From contig PLDC01000029.1 in the NCBI GenBank assembly GCA_003134995.1, positions 186,001 through 250,000 of the forward strand: a DNA stretch of 64,000 nucleotides, written 5' to 3'. Below the pieces are notes generated by a model. That model saw only the letters and a program-made list of their open reading frames with translations. It had not been told where the DNA came from and did no database searches. Below, piece after piece: positions 18,001-25,226 of this stretch (its first letter is position 1; each line of letters begins with the position of its first letter). Source of the stretch: Acidobacteriaceae bacterium (GTDB lineage Bacteria > Acidobacteriota > Terriglobia > Terriglobales > Acidobacteriaceae). A program made the translations under genes and the position numbers.

Positions 18001-19218
18001 ATGTTATTTTCCAAGCAGATCGCGGATCTCACCTGCGAAGACGTCGAGGAGTTCTGCGCGCGATTTCGCGAGGGTCTGCGCGTTGAATACAAATCAACGT
18101 TCGACCCCAACGTGAAAAGGAAGATTCCCCGCGTCGTTTCCTCCTTCGCGAATTCATACGGTGGGATCTTGATCGTAGGAATCAACGCCATCGACGGTGT
18201 TCCCAAGGAACCTTTCGATGGCATCGAGTTCGGTGACCGGGAGCCGCGTCTAACCGTCGAGAACATTTGCAGAGATGGTATTTCCCCTGAGGCAGCAGTT
18301 CTCCAGAACATAGTGCCCTCTCGGGCTTCTGGAAAAGCATTTCTTGTCATCCAGGTCAACGAGCGTCCGAAAGCGCCGCACGCGATCGAGAATAGTACCC
18401 AGGTATATGTTCGGACCGGTGATTCGGCGAACCCGACGTCATTGGCCGATATGGCCCTCGTAGAACGTTTGCTATTGCGCCGCCGGGATGTCTTGGGGAG
18501 GTGGAGCGAATTCTACGAGGAGTCGGGTCAACTCGCAGAGAAGATCGGCCTGAACAAGGACATGTCCTTACTAGAACTGAAGATCGGCCCCCGCTATCCG
18601 ACAGAGATACTTGTTCCTCGCGAGGGAATTTTCGAATTCTTGAGGAATTTCCAGATGCAGCACTCGATCGGCTTCAGGCAGAACACGACGTTGCGTCACC
18701 CGACGGGGGCTCTGCTATCTAGGAGCGACGAAAGTTCGAAGTATCTGAATATCGGCGAGTTTGGCACTATTCACTACATTGAGCCATTGAAATCGACGAC
18801 CTATGGTCGTTTCCTTGGGACCGCACCCCAGCCGGGCGCCCTGGAAACGGTAGTCTATCCGTTCTGGTGGGTGACCAGTCCAATCTTGAGAATACTCAGC
18901 GTAGCTGCCTTCTTTATGTCAGCCAATTCCGTGACCTGTGACCTGCGAATAGAGGCGAGGCTGACCAACGTTTCGGGTCTGCCGTTTGTGCTTGGGCGCA
19001 ATAGGTTCCAATTGTCGCCCTCACACGCCCTGGCGGGTCATCTGCCCGCATCGGCGAGTTGTTCGTCGCAGTCGTTGAACACGTCGCTGCAGCCCGTCAC
19101 GGTGGAATTGCTCTACCAGTTAATTTGGTCGATCGGTGATGAGGAACCGTGCACCAGGGACAAGATCAGTGAGGTCGTCTCCAAGGAGAGCGAATCAGCG
19201 CGGGTGCGCTACCGATAG
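18001..19218 (+). CDS. AlbA_2 / Schlafen-like putative nucleic-acid-binding protein
   Basis: The 405-residue protein begins 16 bp after aspS. An N-terminal AlbA_2-type domain is visible: the GLRVEYKST motif (the E-x-K seen in Schlafen AlbA_2 proteins) near residues 27-35, then RVVSSFANSYGGILIVGIN and an AIENSTQVYVRTGDS segment near residues 120-140. The remaining 260 residues (EFLRNFQMQHSIGFRQN ... WWVTSPILRILSVAAFF) are not recognised. AlbA_2 domains occur in transcriptional regulators, phage-defence genes and, in Schlafen proteins, tRNA/rRNA nucleases. Defence or regulation is inference only. Confidence 0.7.
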   Translation: MLFSKQIADLTCEDVEEFCARFREGLRVEYKSTFDPNVKRKIPRVVSSFANSYGGILIVGINAIDGVPKEPFDGIEFGDREPRLTVENICRDGISPEAAVLQNIVPSRASGKAFLVIQVNERPKAPHAIENSTQVYVRTGDSANPTSLADMALVERLLLRRRDVLGRWSEFYEESGQLAEKIGLNKDMSLLELKIGPRYPTEILVPREGIFEFLRNFQMQHSIGFRQNTTLRHPTGALLSRSDESSKYLNIGEFGTIHYIEPLKSTTYGRFLGTAPQPGALETVVYPFWWVTSPILRILSVAAFFMSANSVTCDLRIEARLTNVSGLPFVLGRNRFQLSPSHALAGHLPASASCSSQSLNTSLQPVTVELLYQLIWSIGDEEPCTRDKISEVVSKESESARVRYR

Positions 19219-19848
19219 ACCCTCGCCTCCGCGCAAGGCCCGCACAAACTAGCCAAGATATCCACAGCCCCATTGTGACATCTGACCTTGCGCCGCAATC
19301 TGAATTCATCCGATAATGAACCCAAATCTCTACTCGCTCTTTGACAACTGAATAGGACCACCTAAGTCCAATCGATCCAGTATTTTACAGCTAAATTATT
19401 TAGATTCAATATTTTAGCCGGATTAAATGTAGATCGACGTCCGCAAGCTGCTCATTCAAAGGATTTTAGGGGATTCGATGCGTAAAATTTTTCATCCGGA
19501 TTTAGAGCCATCAACGACCGCAGACCCGTAGCAGGCTCCAACTATTTTTTGAGCCGAAGCATTGAGCCGCGCGATCAGCCGCGAAGCGGCGCAAGCATGC
19601 AGCCGGAGGCTGTAAGAGTCTGTTACAAAACTCTATCGCGATTCGCGAGCTAGAACAATCCATGCTCGAGTCGCGAAGCGACGGCACGTGAAAGCCCGGC
19701 ACGGCAGTGCCGGGAAAGCGAAGGCCGAATAAACAGAGTCCGCTTCAGCGGACGGCACGCATTTCGTAACAGCCCCACAAGTCCAAGTTGAAGGTGGGAA
19801 GAGGAACAGCCTCCAAAGGGAGAAAGAAAAATGGCCCGGCGCAACAGA
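19219..19848. other. AT-richer, hairpin-rich stretch between the AlbA_2 gene and cmk
   Basis: These 630 bp hold no convincing ORF. 19340-19440 is AT-rich, with a TTGACA hexamer near 19343 and a repeated TATTTTA word. From 19570 on there are stacked hairpins: GCCGCGAAGCGGC, CAGCCGGAGGCTG, CCCGGCACGGCAGTGCCGGG and GTCCGCTTCAGCGGAC. Together with the aspS extension it looks like a small inserted region. Confidence 0.5.
19620..19772. mobile_element. Candidate MITE-like element with terminal inverted repeats
   Basis: CTGTTACAAAA (19620-19630) and TTTCGTAACAG (19762-19772) are inverted copies with one mismatch. They bracket ~130 bp that contain three tight hairpins (GTCGCGAAGCGAC, CCCGGCACGGCAGTGCCGGG, GTCCGCTTCAGCGGAC) and no coding capacity. 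Termini plus internal hairpins fit a small non-autonomous element. No target-site duplication was confirmed. Confidence 0.45.
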
Positions 19849-20544
19849 TCATCGCCGCGCAGAAGCGCCCAACTTCTCCCGAGCCAACTCTTCCACGCGC
19901 CCCAGCACTTCCTCTTCACTCAACTGGCTCGAGTCGATCACCACCGCATCCCCCGCAGCCTGCAACGGAGAAGCAGCCCGCGTGCGATCACGATGATCGC
20001 GCTCGCGCAGATCGGCAGCCACGCTGGCAGCGACTTCGCCCTTGATCCTCTGCTGCTCCATGCGGCGCTGCTCGCGCACCACCGGGTCAGCGTCGAGAAA
20101 GATTTTCAAATCGGCGTCGGGAAAAACTTTCGTGCCGATGTCGCGGCCTTCCATCACCACGCCCCCGCCCGCGCCCATTTCGCGCTGCCGCGCCACCATC
20201 CACGCCCGCACGCCGGGATGCACCGACACCCGCGACGCAGCTTCGGTCACATCACGCTCGCGGATGCGCTCTGAAACATCGCGTCCATCGAGCAGCGTGC
20301 GGTTCCCTCCGAGCGTGGGCTCAAGCTGAATGCGCGATTCCTGCGCCAGCTTCACCAGCGCAGCTTCGTCGTCGAGCGAGAGGTCGCGATCGATAGCCTT
20401 CAGCGCCAGCGCCCGGTACATGGCGCCGCTCTCCAGGTTAACGTAGCCAAGCTTGCGCGCCAGCCGCGAAGCAATCGTGCTCTTGCCCGCGCCAGCCGGG
20501 CCGTCAATGGCGATAATCAGTTTGCGCTGCAAGTCGTCGTTCAT
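19849..20544 (-). CDS. cmk: Cytidylate kinase
   Basis: The ORF is longer, but the ATG at 20544 (MNDDLQRKLIIAIDGPAGAGKST) matches CMP kinase, leaving 231 residues. It has the P-loop GPAGAGKST at about residues 16-24, the NESGAMYR-like substrate region (VNLESGAMYRALAL), GRDVSERIR, VVMEGRDIGTKVFPDADLKIFLDA and a C-terminal VIDSSQLSEEEV. It phosphorylates CMP and dCMP for nucleotide synthesis. It is the last of a leftward series from mutL. Confidence 0.95.
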   Translation of the reverse strand: MNDDLQRKLIIAIDGPAGAGKSTIASRLARKLGYVNLESGAMYRALALKAIDRDLSLDDEAALVKLAQESRIQLEPTLGGNRTLLDGRDVSERIRERDVTEAASRVSVHPGVRAWMVARQREMGAGGGVVMEGRDIGTKVFPDADLKIFLDADPVVREQRRMEQQRIKGEVAASVAADLRERDHRDRTRAASPLQAAGDAVVIDSSQLSEEEVLGRVEELAREKLGASARR

Positions 20545-20591
20545 TGGAGGAGCAAACGATTGTACACGGAGAACCGCGACAGGCGCTCGGT

Positions 20592-21275
20592 CTAGGTGAC
20601 AGCTAAATCCAGAGGCGAAGCAATGGACGGCGAGGCCGCATATTCGATGTGGAGAACGCGCCGGTCGGCCTCTGAGCGCGACTTGGAGGAGGAGTGGATA
20701 AGCAGCGGTCTCATCGCCAGGATGCCGCCCGACGGAACCAGACACTCGACCGGAACCATTTGGGTGGCCAGTTCGTGGACTTGTTCATCCTCCAACACTC
20801 CCAGCGTGTGAGTGGTCGGAAGCACTCGCAATGGACCGTTCAACTCGGTCGAGTCGTCAAGATGGATTCGTAATGCGAGAACCTGAGACAGAGCGCTTAC
20901 GGGCGCATGAGCATAAGCGATGCCTTCTTTTGTTGACCATGGCCCCCAGCCGCCTACTTCGTGGCGCTCGCGGAGGGGCAGCGCGGTATCCTGATGCCAA
21001 ACGACGAGCCAGTTGGATTCGGGTGACTTGTCAAAGAGTGTCGCGCGAAAGGGAAACGCTTCTGGGCCAAGCACAGAACGCGCGAGATCCATGACGGTCG
21101 GTCGTCGCGCAAGATTTGAAATCGGACTCAAACTCAGAGCATGGCGTAAGCCAGCTCGGCTGCGTCGAGCATTGCACGCAGCGATTGCTTCTAAGAGATG
21201 ATCGACTTCTGTAAGTGAAAGGAACCTGGGAATGCTAGCGAAACCATCTCTCTCGATGGCATCCCGCAAACTCAA
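20592..21275 (-). CDS. Phytanoyl-CoA dioxygenase-like (PhyH) protein
   Basis: The 227-residue protein begins with TTG at 21275, whose GGAGG site lies seven bases upstream inside the preceding gene. It overlaps that gene's stop codon by four bases. The PhyH pattern is visible: N-terminal RDGFASIPRFLSLTEVDHLLE, the iron-binding HxD (WHQDTALPL) near residue 95, and a distal His (RPLLIHSSSKSR) followed by Arg for 2-oxoglutarate. It probably is an Fe(II)/2-oxoglutarate oxygenase. The substrate is unknown; the overlap with an AlkZ-related gene is the only contextual clue. Confidence 0.82.
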   Translation of the reverse strand: MSLRDAIERDGFASIPRFLSLTEVDHLLEAIAACNARRSRAGLRHALSLSPISNLARRPTVMDLARSVLGPEAFPFRATLFDKSPESNWLVVWHQDTALPLRERHEVGGWGPWSTKEGIAYAHAPVSALSQVLALRIHLDDSTELNGPLRVLPTTHTLGVLEDEQVHELATQMVPVECLVPSGGILAMRPLLIHSSSKSRSEADRRVLHIEYAASPSIASPLDLAVT

Positions 21276-22234
21276 CGGGCTCCTCCGCTCCTCGGCTTCG
21301 GGCGTGAGAACGTACGTGGACGTGCGGACGGACCGGATGAGGAACGCGGGCGCGGAAAGGCACGCGGAGGTTGGATGACTCTGGGCGCGGCTGGCTCCTT
21401 CTCCGGCGTGATGTGCAGCATCGACTTTCCGCTGACGTGGGTGAAACTGAACTCACGTGCTGCGAGCAGCGCGTTCATAGCCTCTTTCACGCGAGAGCGC
21501 GCTACGAAGTTTCCGAAGAAGGTTTCAAGCTCGACTGGCTCGGCGGCGATCACGCAGTCCATGTATTTCGAGAGCAACGCCGAGAGTGCCTGCTGCACCG
21601 ACAGTCCCACGCCCTCGCGAACGGCGTCCGGTGCCCAGCGGTAGAGCACGTCCCAGAACGAGCCTTCGGTGGTTTTGTAATCGACGCGCGTGATTCGCAG
21701 CTTCATTGACAACTCGCCCAGCGCCTTGTCGAGCGCCGCCAGCGAGACGCTGCCGCCCAGCGCCTCCTGCAACTTCTGTTTCGAGATGGGGCCGTCGCGA
21801 TCGATCAACTCATACGCATCGCAAGCCAGCGGCGAGTAAGGAGAACGCGGTCCCTGCCGCGGCGCGAGCTTGGGATTGCGCTCGCCCACCAGCGCATAGA
21901 AATATGGAAACGCCGAAGCCGCGACCAGGAACGCATTGTTCTCGTCAAACAGATTGGCCTCGAATGCCGCGCGCTCGCGCAGCAGTCGCACCATGAGTTC
22001 GGTCGCTGCCAACGCGCGAGGGTCGGAGTAAGCATGCTGCCAAGTGGGCAGGCGATTGTCGGAGCCGACGAATGCTCCAATGAACGTGGGCACCGGCATG
22101 GTCGGCCGCACGGGGTACATCAGGCAGAATCCGACGGCCTCGACAAAGGCGCGCGCCTCTTCAATGGTGCGGATGGGCTTGCCATCGAGCCTCCACTTCT
22201 CGCGACGAAGTTGATGTAGGTCTTGTTCGGTCAT
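21272..22234 (-). CDS. AlkZ-related winged-helix protein
   Basis: The 320-residue protein resembles the AlkZ-related family of winged-helix DNA-binding proteins. Family-like segments are an N-terminal TIEEARAFVEAVGFCLMYPV, a central AFPYFYALVGERNP, and repeated wHTH-like stretches (ISKQKLQEALGG ... ALGELSMKLRITRVDYK). The last ~45 residues are a disordered Pro/Arg/Ser tail (RPRSSSGPSARPRTFSRPKP) that could bind nucleic acid. AlkZ proper is a DNA glycosylase; whether this homolog is catalytic cannot be decided. It overlaps the PhyH gene by 4 bp and follows mutL at ~90 bp. Confidence 0.5.
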   Translation of the reverse strand: MTEQDLHQLRREKWRLDGKPIRTIEEARAFVEAVGFCLMYPVRPTMPVPTFIGAFVGSDNRLPTWQHAYSDPRALAATELMVRLLRERAAFEANLFDENNAFLVAASAFPYFYALVGERNPKLAPRQGPRSPYSPLACDAYELIDRDGPISKQKLQEALGGSVSLAALDKALGELSMKLRITRVDYKTTEGSFWDVLYRWAPDAVREGVGLSVQQALSALLSKYMDCVIAAEPVELETFFGNFVARSRVKEAMNALLAAREFSFTHVSGKSMLHITPEKEPAAPRVIQPPRAFPRPRSSSGPSARPRTFSRPKPRSGGAR

Positions 22235-22235
22235 A

Positions 22236-22327
22236 AGCAGCTGTCAGCTATCAGCTCTCAGCTTTCAGCCAAGCCCTCGTTCGATGTTGTTTTTGCTGAG
22301 AGCTGAAAGCTGAGAGCTGAGAGCTAG
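22236..22327. repeat. Iterated-word inverted repeat downstream of mutL
   Basis: The left arm (AGCTGTCAGCTATCAGCTCT ... TTTCAGC) and right arm (GCTGAGAGCTGAAAGCTGAG ... AGCT) are tandem CAGCT-type words that pair with each other over ~30 bp with a ~30-base loop. It fills the mutL/AlkZ-related gap. Confidence 0.8.
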
Positions 22328-24345
22328 ATTCTCTTGAACGCCTTCTGAATGTCCTTTACAGAATACCGCAGGACGACCGGTCTGCCATGCGGGCACGACA
22401 TTGGGTGGTCGGTTTTCGCGAGTTCGGCGAGAAGCCAGTCCATTTTATTTTGTTCGAGCGGCATGTTGACCTTGATGGCGGCGTGGCAGGCGATGGAAGC
22501 GGCAATGCGGCCGCGAATCTTTTCCAGGTTCAGAGACTGCTCCTCGCGCGAGATTTGATCGAGCAGTTCGTGGAGCATGTGCTCGACGGCAGCCGCATCG
22601 ACACCCGCCGGAGCGACCTTCACTGCGACACTGCGCGCGCCGAAGGGCTCAGCTTCGAATCCATTGTGCTGCAGTTCGTCGGCGATCTCGGCAAAGATGG
22701 CTTGCTGCGCTGGAGACAACTCAAGAACAATCGGCATGAGCAGGCGCTGGCTTTCGACTTTCTGCGCTGCGCGCTGCTTTAGGATGCGTTCGAAGAGCAC
22801 GCGCTCGTGGGCCACGTGCTGGTCAACGATCCATAGTCCATCTTCATTCACTGCGAGGATGAATGAATTGCGGATTTGTCCTAATGGTCGAAGCGTGGAG
22901 AGCGCGGCCAGTGTCGAGTCTTCTTCGCTTGCGTTCTCTGAAACATCAAGCGCGGGGGCGCAGCCGTTGTCTGGAATCGTCTCTGGAATTGCTTCGGCGA
23001 AGCTATCCAATCCGCGCGCCACGGGAATCGCAGCATTAGCCTCGACAGCGATTCCGCCTTCGAACTGAAAGCGTGCCGACAAGGCCGGCAGAGACGGCGC
23101 TTGCAGAGCGAAGCCTGCGCCGCCTGCCGGATCGTACAGCGCGCGTGCCGGCGCTCCAGATGCTGTCGCCAGATCGGATGGCGGCTCCCATTCTCTTGCC
23201 CCCGGCGTGAGGCCGGAGCTGGCCGTGGCGTGGGCGCGAATCTCGGTGGTGAACTGCGGCGCGGGGCGAGCCTTCATCAACGCAGCCCGCACGGTATCGC
23301 GGACGAAGTCGTGCATCAAGGTCGGTTGCCGGAAGCGAACTTCTGTTTTCGAGGGATGAACGTTGACATCGACCTCACCCGGCGGCAATTCCAGGAACAA
23401 CAACACCACGGGATAGACAGAAGGCGGAATGATGTTGCGATAGGCTTCGGTCAATCCGTGCTGGATGAGGCGGTCGCGAATCAGGCGGCCGTTCACGAAG
23501 ACATAAATCGAATTGCGATTCAGCTTCTGGATCTCAGGCTTCGAAACGAAGCCATGCAGGCGCATCTTGCCGGGATCGGCGGGTGCGGCCTCATCGTCAC
23601 TTTCATCTTTCTCTACACGCCGCCACGGCGGAGGCTGAGGCAAGCCGACGTGCTCAAGCGCTTGCTCGGCGGCCACGGCAATCAACTGGTCGAGTGTTTC
23701 TTTGCCGAAGACTTGATAGACGCGCTCGCTGTATCCCGCGACCGGCGGGGCGACCAGCATGGCGTTGGTCGCGGAATGCAATTCGAAATGCTTTTCAGGA
23801 TGCGCCAGCGCGTAGTGCGTGACCAGCGAAGCGATGTGCGAGAGTTCGGTCGATTCTGCTTTTAAGAACTTCTTGCGCGCCGGCGTATTGAAGAAGAGAT
23901 CGCGAACCGTGATCGACGTTCCTTCGGGCAGGCCAGCTTCCTCGACTCGCGCTATTTTGCCGCCGTTGATTTCGAGGATGGTTCCGGCTGCGGCACCGGC
24001 ATCGCGCGTTTCTAACCGCAGGCGCGACACGGATGCGATCGAGGGCAGCGCTTCGCCGCGAAAGCCCAGTGTGGCCACGCTTAGCAGGTCTTCGGCATCT
24101 TTGATTTTCGAGGTTGCGTGGCGCTCGAAGGCCAGCATCGCGTCGTCGCGCACCATGCCGCATCCGTTGTCGGTGATCTGGATTAGTTTCTTGCCACCTG
24201 CTTCGACGCTGATCTTGATGCGCGTCGCGCCCGCGTCCAGTGCGTTCTCGAGCAGTTCTTTCACGACGGAAGCAGGACGCTCCACAACCTCGCCGGCGGC
24301 GATCTTGTTGGCGACATGTTCGGGGAGTACGTGAATGCGGCCCAT
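22324..24345 (-). CDS. mutL: DNA mismatch repair protein MutL
   Basis: The 673-residue protein starts MGRIHVLPEHVANKIAAGEVVERPASV, the MutL N-terminus. GHKL ATPase motifs follow: ELLENALDAGATRI, DNGCGM, ATSKI, and GFRGEALPSIASVS. The transducer domain contains FVNGRLIRD and VDVNVHPSKTEVRF. A ~130-residue low-complexity linker leads to the C-terminal dimerisation/nuclease domain, with DQHVAHERVLFE (canonical DQHAxxExxxxE with Val for the first Ala) and SCPHGRP, the zinc-site motif. It is therefore probably a nicking-competent MutL. mutS is not in the window. Confidence 0.96.
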   Translation of the reverse strand: MGRIHVLPEHVANKIAAGEVVERPASVVKELLENALDAGATRIKISVEAGGKKLIQITDNGCGMVRDDAMLAFERHATSKIKDAEDLLSVATLGFRGEALPSIASVSRLRLETRDAGAAAGTILEINGGKIARVEEAGLPEGTSITVRDLFFNTPARKKFLKAESTELSHIASLVTHYALAHPEKHFELHSATNAMLVAPPVAGYSERVYQVFGKETLDQLIAVAAEQALEHVGLPQPPPWRRVEKDESDDEAAPADPGKMRLHGFVSKPEIQKLNRNSIYVFVNGRLIRDRLIQHGLTEAYRNIIPPSVYPVVLLFLELPPGEVDVNVHPSKTEVRFRQPTLMHDFVRDTVRAALMKARPAPQFTTEIRAHATASSGLTPGAREWEPPSDLATASGAPARALYDPAGGAGFALQAPSLPALSARFQFEGGIAVEANAAIPVARGLDSFAEAIPETIPDNGCAPALDVSENASEEDSTLAALSTLRPLGQIRNSFILAVNEDGLWIVDQHVAHERVLFERILKQRAAQKVESQRLLMPIVLELSPAQQAIFAEIADELQHNGFEAEPFGARSVAVKVAPAGVDAAAVEHMLHELLDQISREEQSLNLEKIRGRIAASIACHAAIKVNMPLEQNKMDWLLAELAKTDHPMSCPHGRPVVLRYSVKDIQKAFKRI

Positions 24346-24348
24346 TGC

Positions 24349-24380
24349 CAGTTCTCAGTTTCCGGTTCTCAGTTCTCAGT
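24349..24380. repeat. Iterated CAGTTCTCAGTT words upstream of mutL
   Basis: Words CAGTTCTCAGTT, TCCGGTTCTCAG and TTCTCAGTT repeat just upstream of the mutL ATG, with no clear complementary arm. Confidence 0.55.
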
Positions 24381-24508
24381 TGCGGTGGAGATGAAGCAAG
24401 TTTCGCAGATGGTGGGGTGGAAGGCAAAGCTGAACCGCCCCCCAATGGGACATGTGCGCGATATACAACAGACTGAAGAGGGATTACGAGGACTGGATTG
24501 ATAGACCT

Positions 24509-24832
24509 TTAGGCGCGCGTGTCTGTGGGCTGCCCGTGCACTGCCGAGGCCCTCTGGGCGGCGATACGTGGGAACGGACGCACCTTCGGCATGCGCCTCT
24601 TCTTAGCCAGCCAGAGGTCGCGCTGCAACTGCATCTTAAGCCAGAAGTCAGCAGAAGTCCCCAAGGCAGCCGACAGGCGCAGAGACATGGATGCGGTGAC
24701 GCCCGCATGGCCGTTGAGAATTCGCGAAAGATGCGCCCTCGTTACGCCCAAGCGACTCGCCGCTTCACTGACGGTCATCTCGCCAAGATAATCGCGCAAG
24801 ACCTCGCCGGGGTGTGCTGGATTGAAGATCAT
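24509..24832 (-). CDS. higA: HigA-family antitoxin (XRE helix-turn-helix)
   Basis: The 107-residue protein opens MIFNPAHPGEVLRDYLGEM, typical of HigA/VapI antitoxins. A helix-turn-helix follows at about residues 20-45 (TVSEAASRLGVTRAHLSRILNGHAGVT), then LSAALGTSADFWLKMQLQRDLW. It neutralises HigB and represses its own operon. The ATG has a GGAGGAG-like site. The gene follows higB after 38 bp, in the unusual toxin-first order characteristic of higBA. The C-terminal ~20 residues (AAQRASAVHGQPTDTRA) extend beyond many HigA proteins. Confidence 0.92.
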   Translation of the reverse strand: MIFNPAHPGEVLRDYLGEMTVSEAASRLGVTRAHLSRILNGHAGVTASMSLRLSAALGTSADFWLKMQLQRDLWLAKKRRMPKVRPFPRIAAQRASAVHGQPTDTRA

Positions 24833-24840
24833 GCTCCTCC

Positions 24841-24882
24841 GTTCAGTGATAAGCGTTCAGTGATATGCATTCAGTGATAATC
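24841..24882. repeat. Three tandem 14-bp repeats across the higB stop codon
   Basis: GTTCAGTGATAAGC, GTTCAGTGATATGC and ATTCAGTGATAATC lie head to tail on the + strand. The third contains the last codons and TGA of higB; the other two duplicate that end in the higB-higA spacer. Each copy carries an in-frame-like TATCACTGA on the minus strand. Confidence 0.85.
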
Positions 24883-25149
24883 CTGGTAGTCGACCAGAAC
24901 CGCATCCTCTCCTTCAAAGGCGAATGTCATCCGCCAGTTGCCACTCACCGTCACCCCCCAATGGCCTTGCAGACTCCCCTTTAACGGATGTAGCCCACTG
25001 CCGGCGGCATTCAAATCTTCGGGTCGGCTAGCCACGTCAAGCGCGGTCAACAGCCGCCTCAGTCTCTCGGCATGCTTTGGCTGAATCCCCGACTTCGAAC
25101 CGGTCTCAGCGAATTTCTTGAGCCCTTTATGCCGGAAGCTGAGTATCAC
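24871..25149 (-). CDS. higB: HigB-type toxin (RelE-like mRNA interferase)
   Basis: The ORF opens at 25200, but homology begins at the GTG at 25149 (VILSFRHKGLKKFAETGSKSGIQ), giving 92 residues, the normal HigB length. Family features follow: KHAERLRRLLTALDVASRPEDLN, LHPLKGSLQGHWGVTVSGNWRMTFAF, and the terminal DAVLVDYQDYH. HigB cleaves mRNA at the translating ribosome when free of HigA. The ORF-track ATG is rejected because it would place the operator palindrome inside the coding sequence. Confidence 0.92.
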   Translation of the reverse strand: MILSFRHKGLKKFAETGSKSGIQPKHAERLRRLLTALDVASRPEDLNAAGSGLHPLKGSLQGHWGVTVSGNWRMTFAFEGEDAVLVDYQDYH

Positions 25150-25156
25150 CCGTACA

Positions 25157-25177
25157 GTGTATAGCTGCAGTATACAC
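25157..25177. promoter_or_regulatory. Probable HigA operator/promoter palindrome
   Basis: GTGTATA and TATACAC form a perfect 7-bp inverted repeat around a 7-base centre, eight bases upstream of the higB GTG. On the minus strand TATACT/TATACA could also serve as the -10. Overlap of operator and promoter is the usual mode of HigA autoregulation. Confidence 0.7.
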
Positions 25178-25226
25178 CAAGCAATCGGTTTCTTGCGCAA
25201 ACGGCTTTCCGCAAGCGGGTAGCGGC

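Noticed and set aside
19340-19375. TTGACA promoter in the AT-rich stretch after the AlbA_2 gene
   Set aside because: No good -10 at the right distance and no plus-strand gene downstream.
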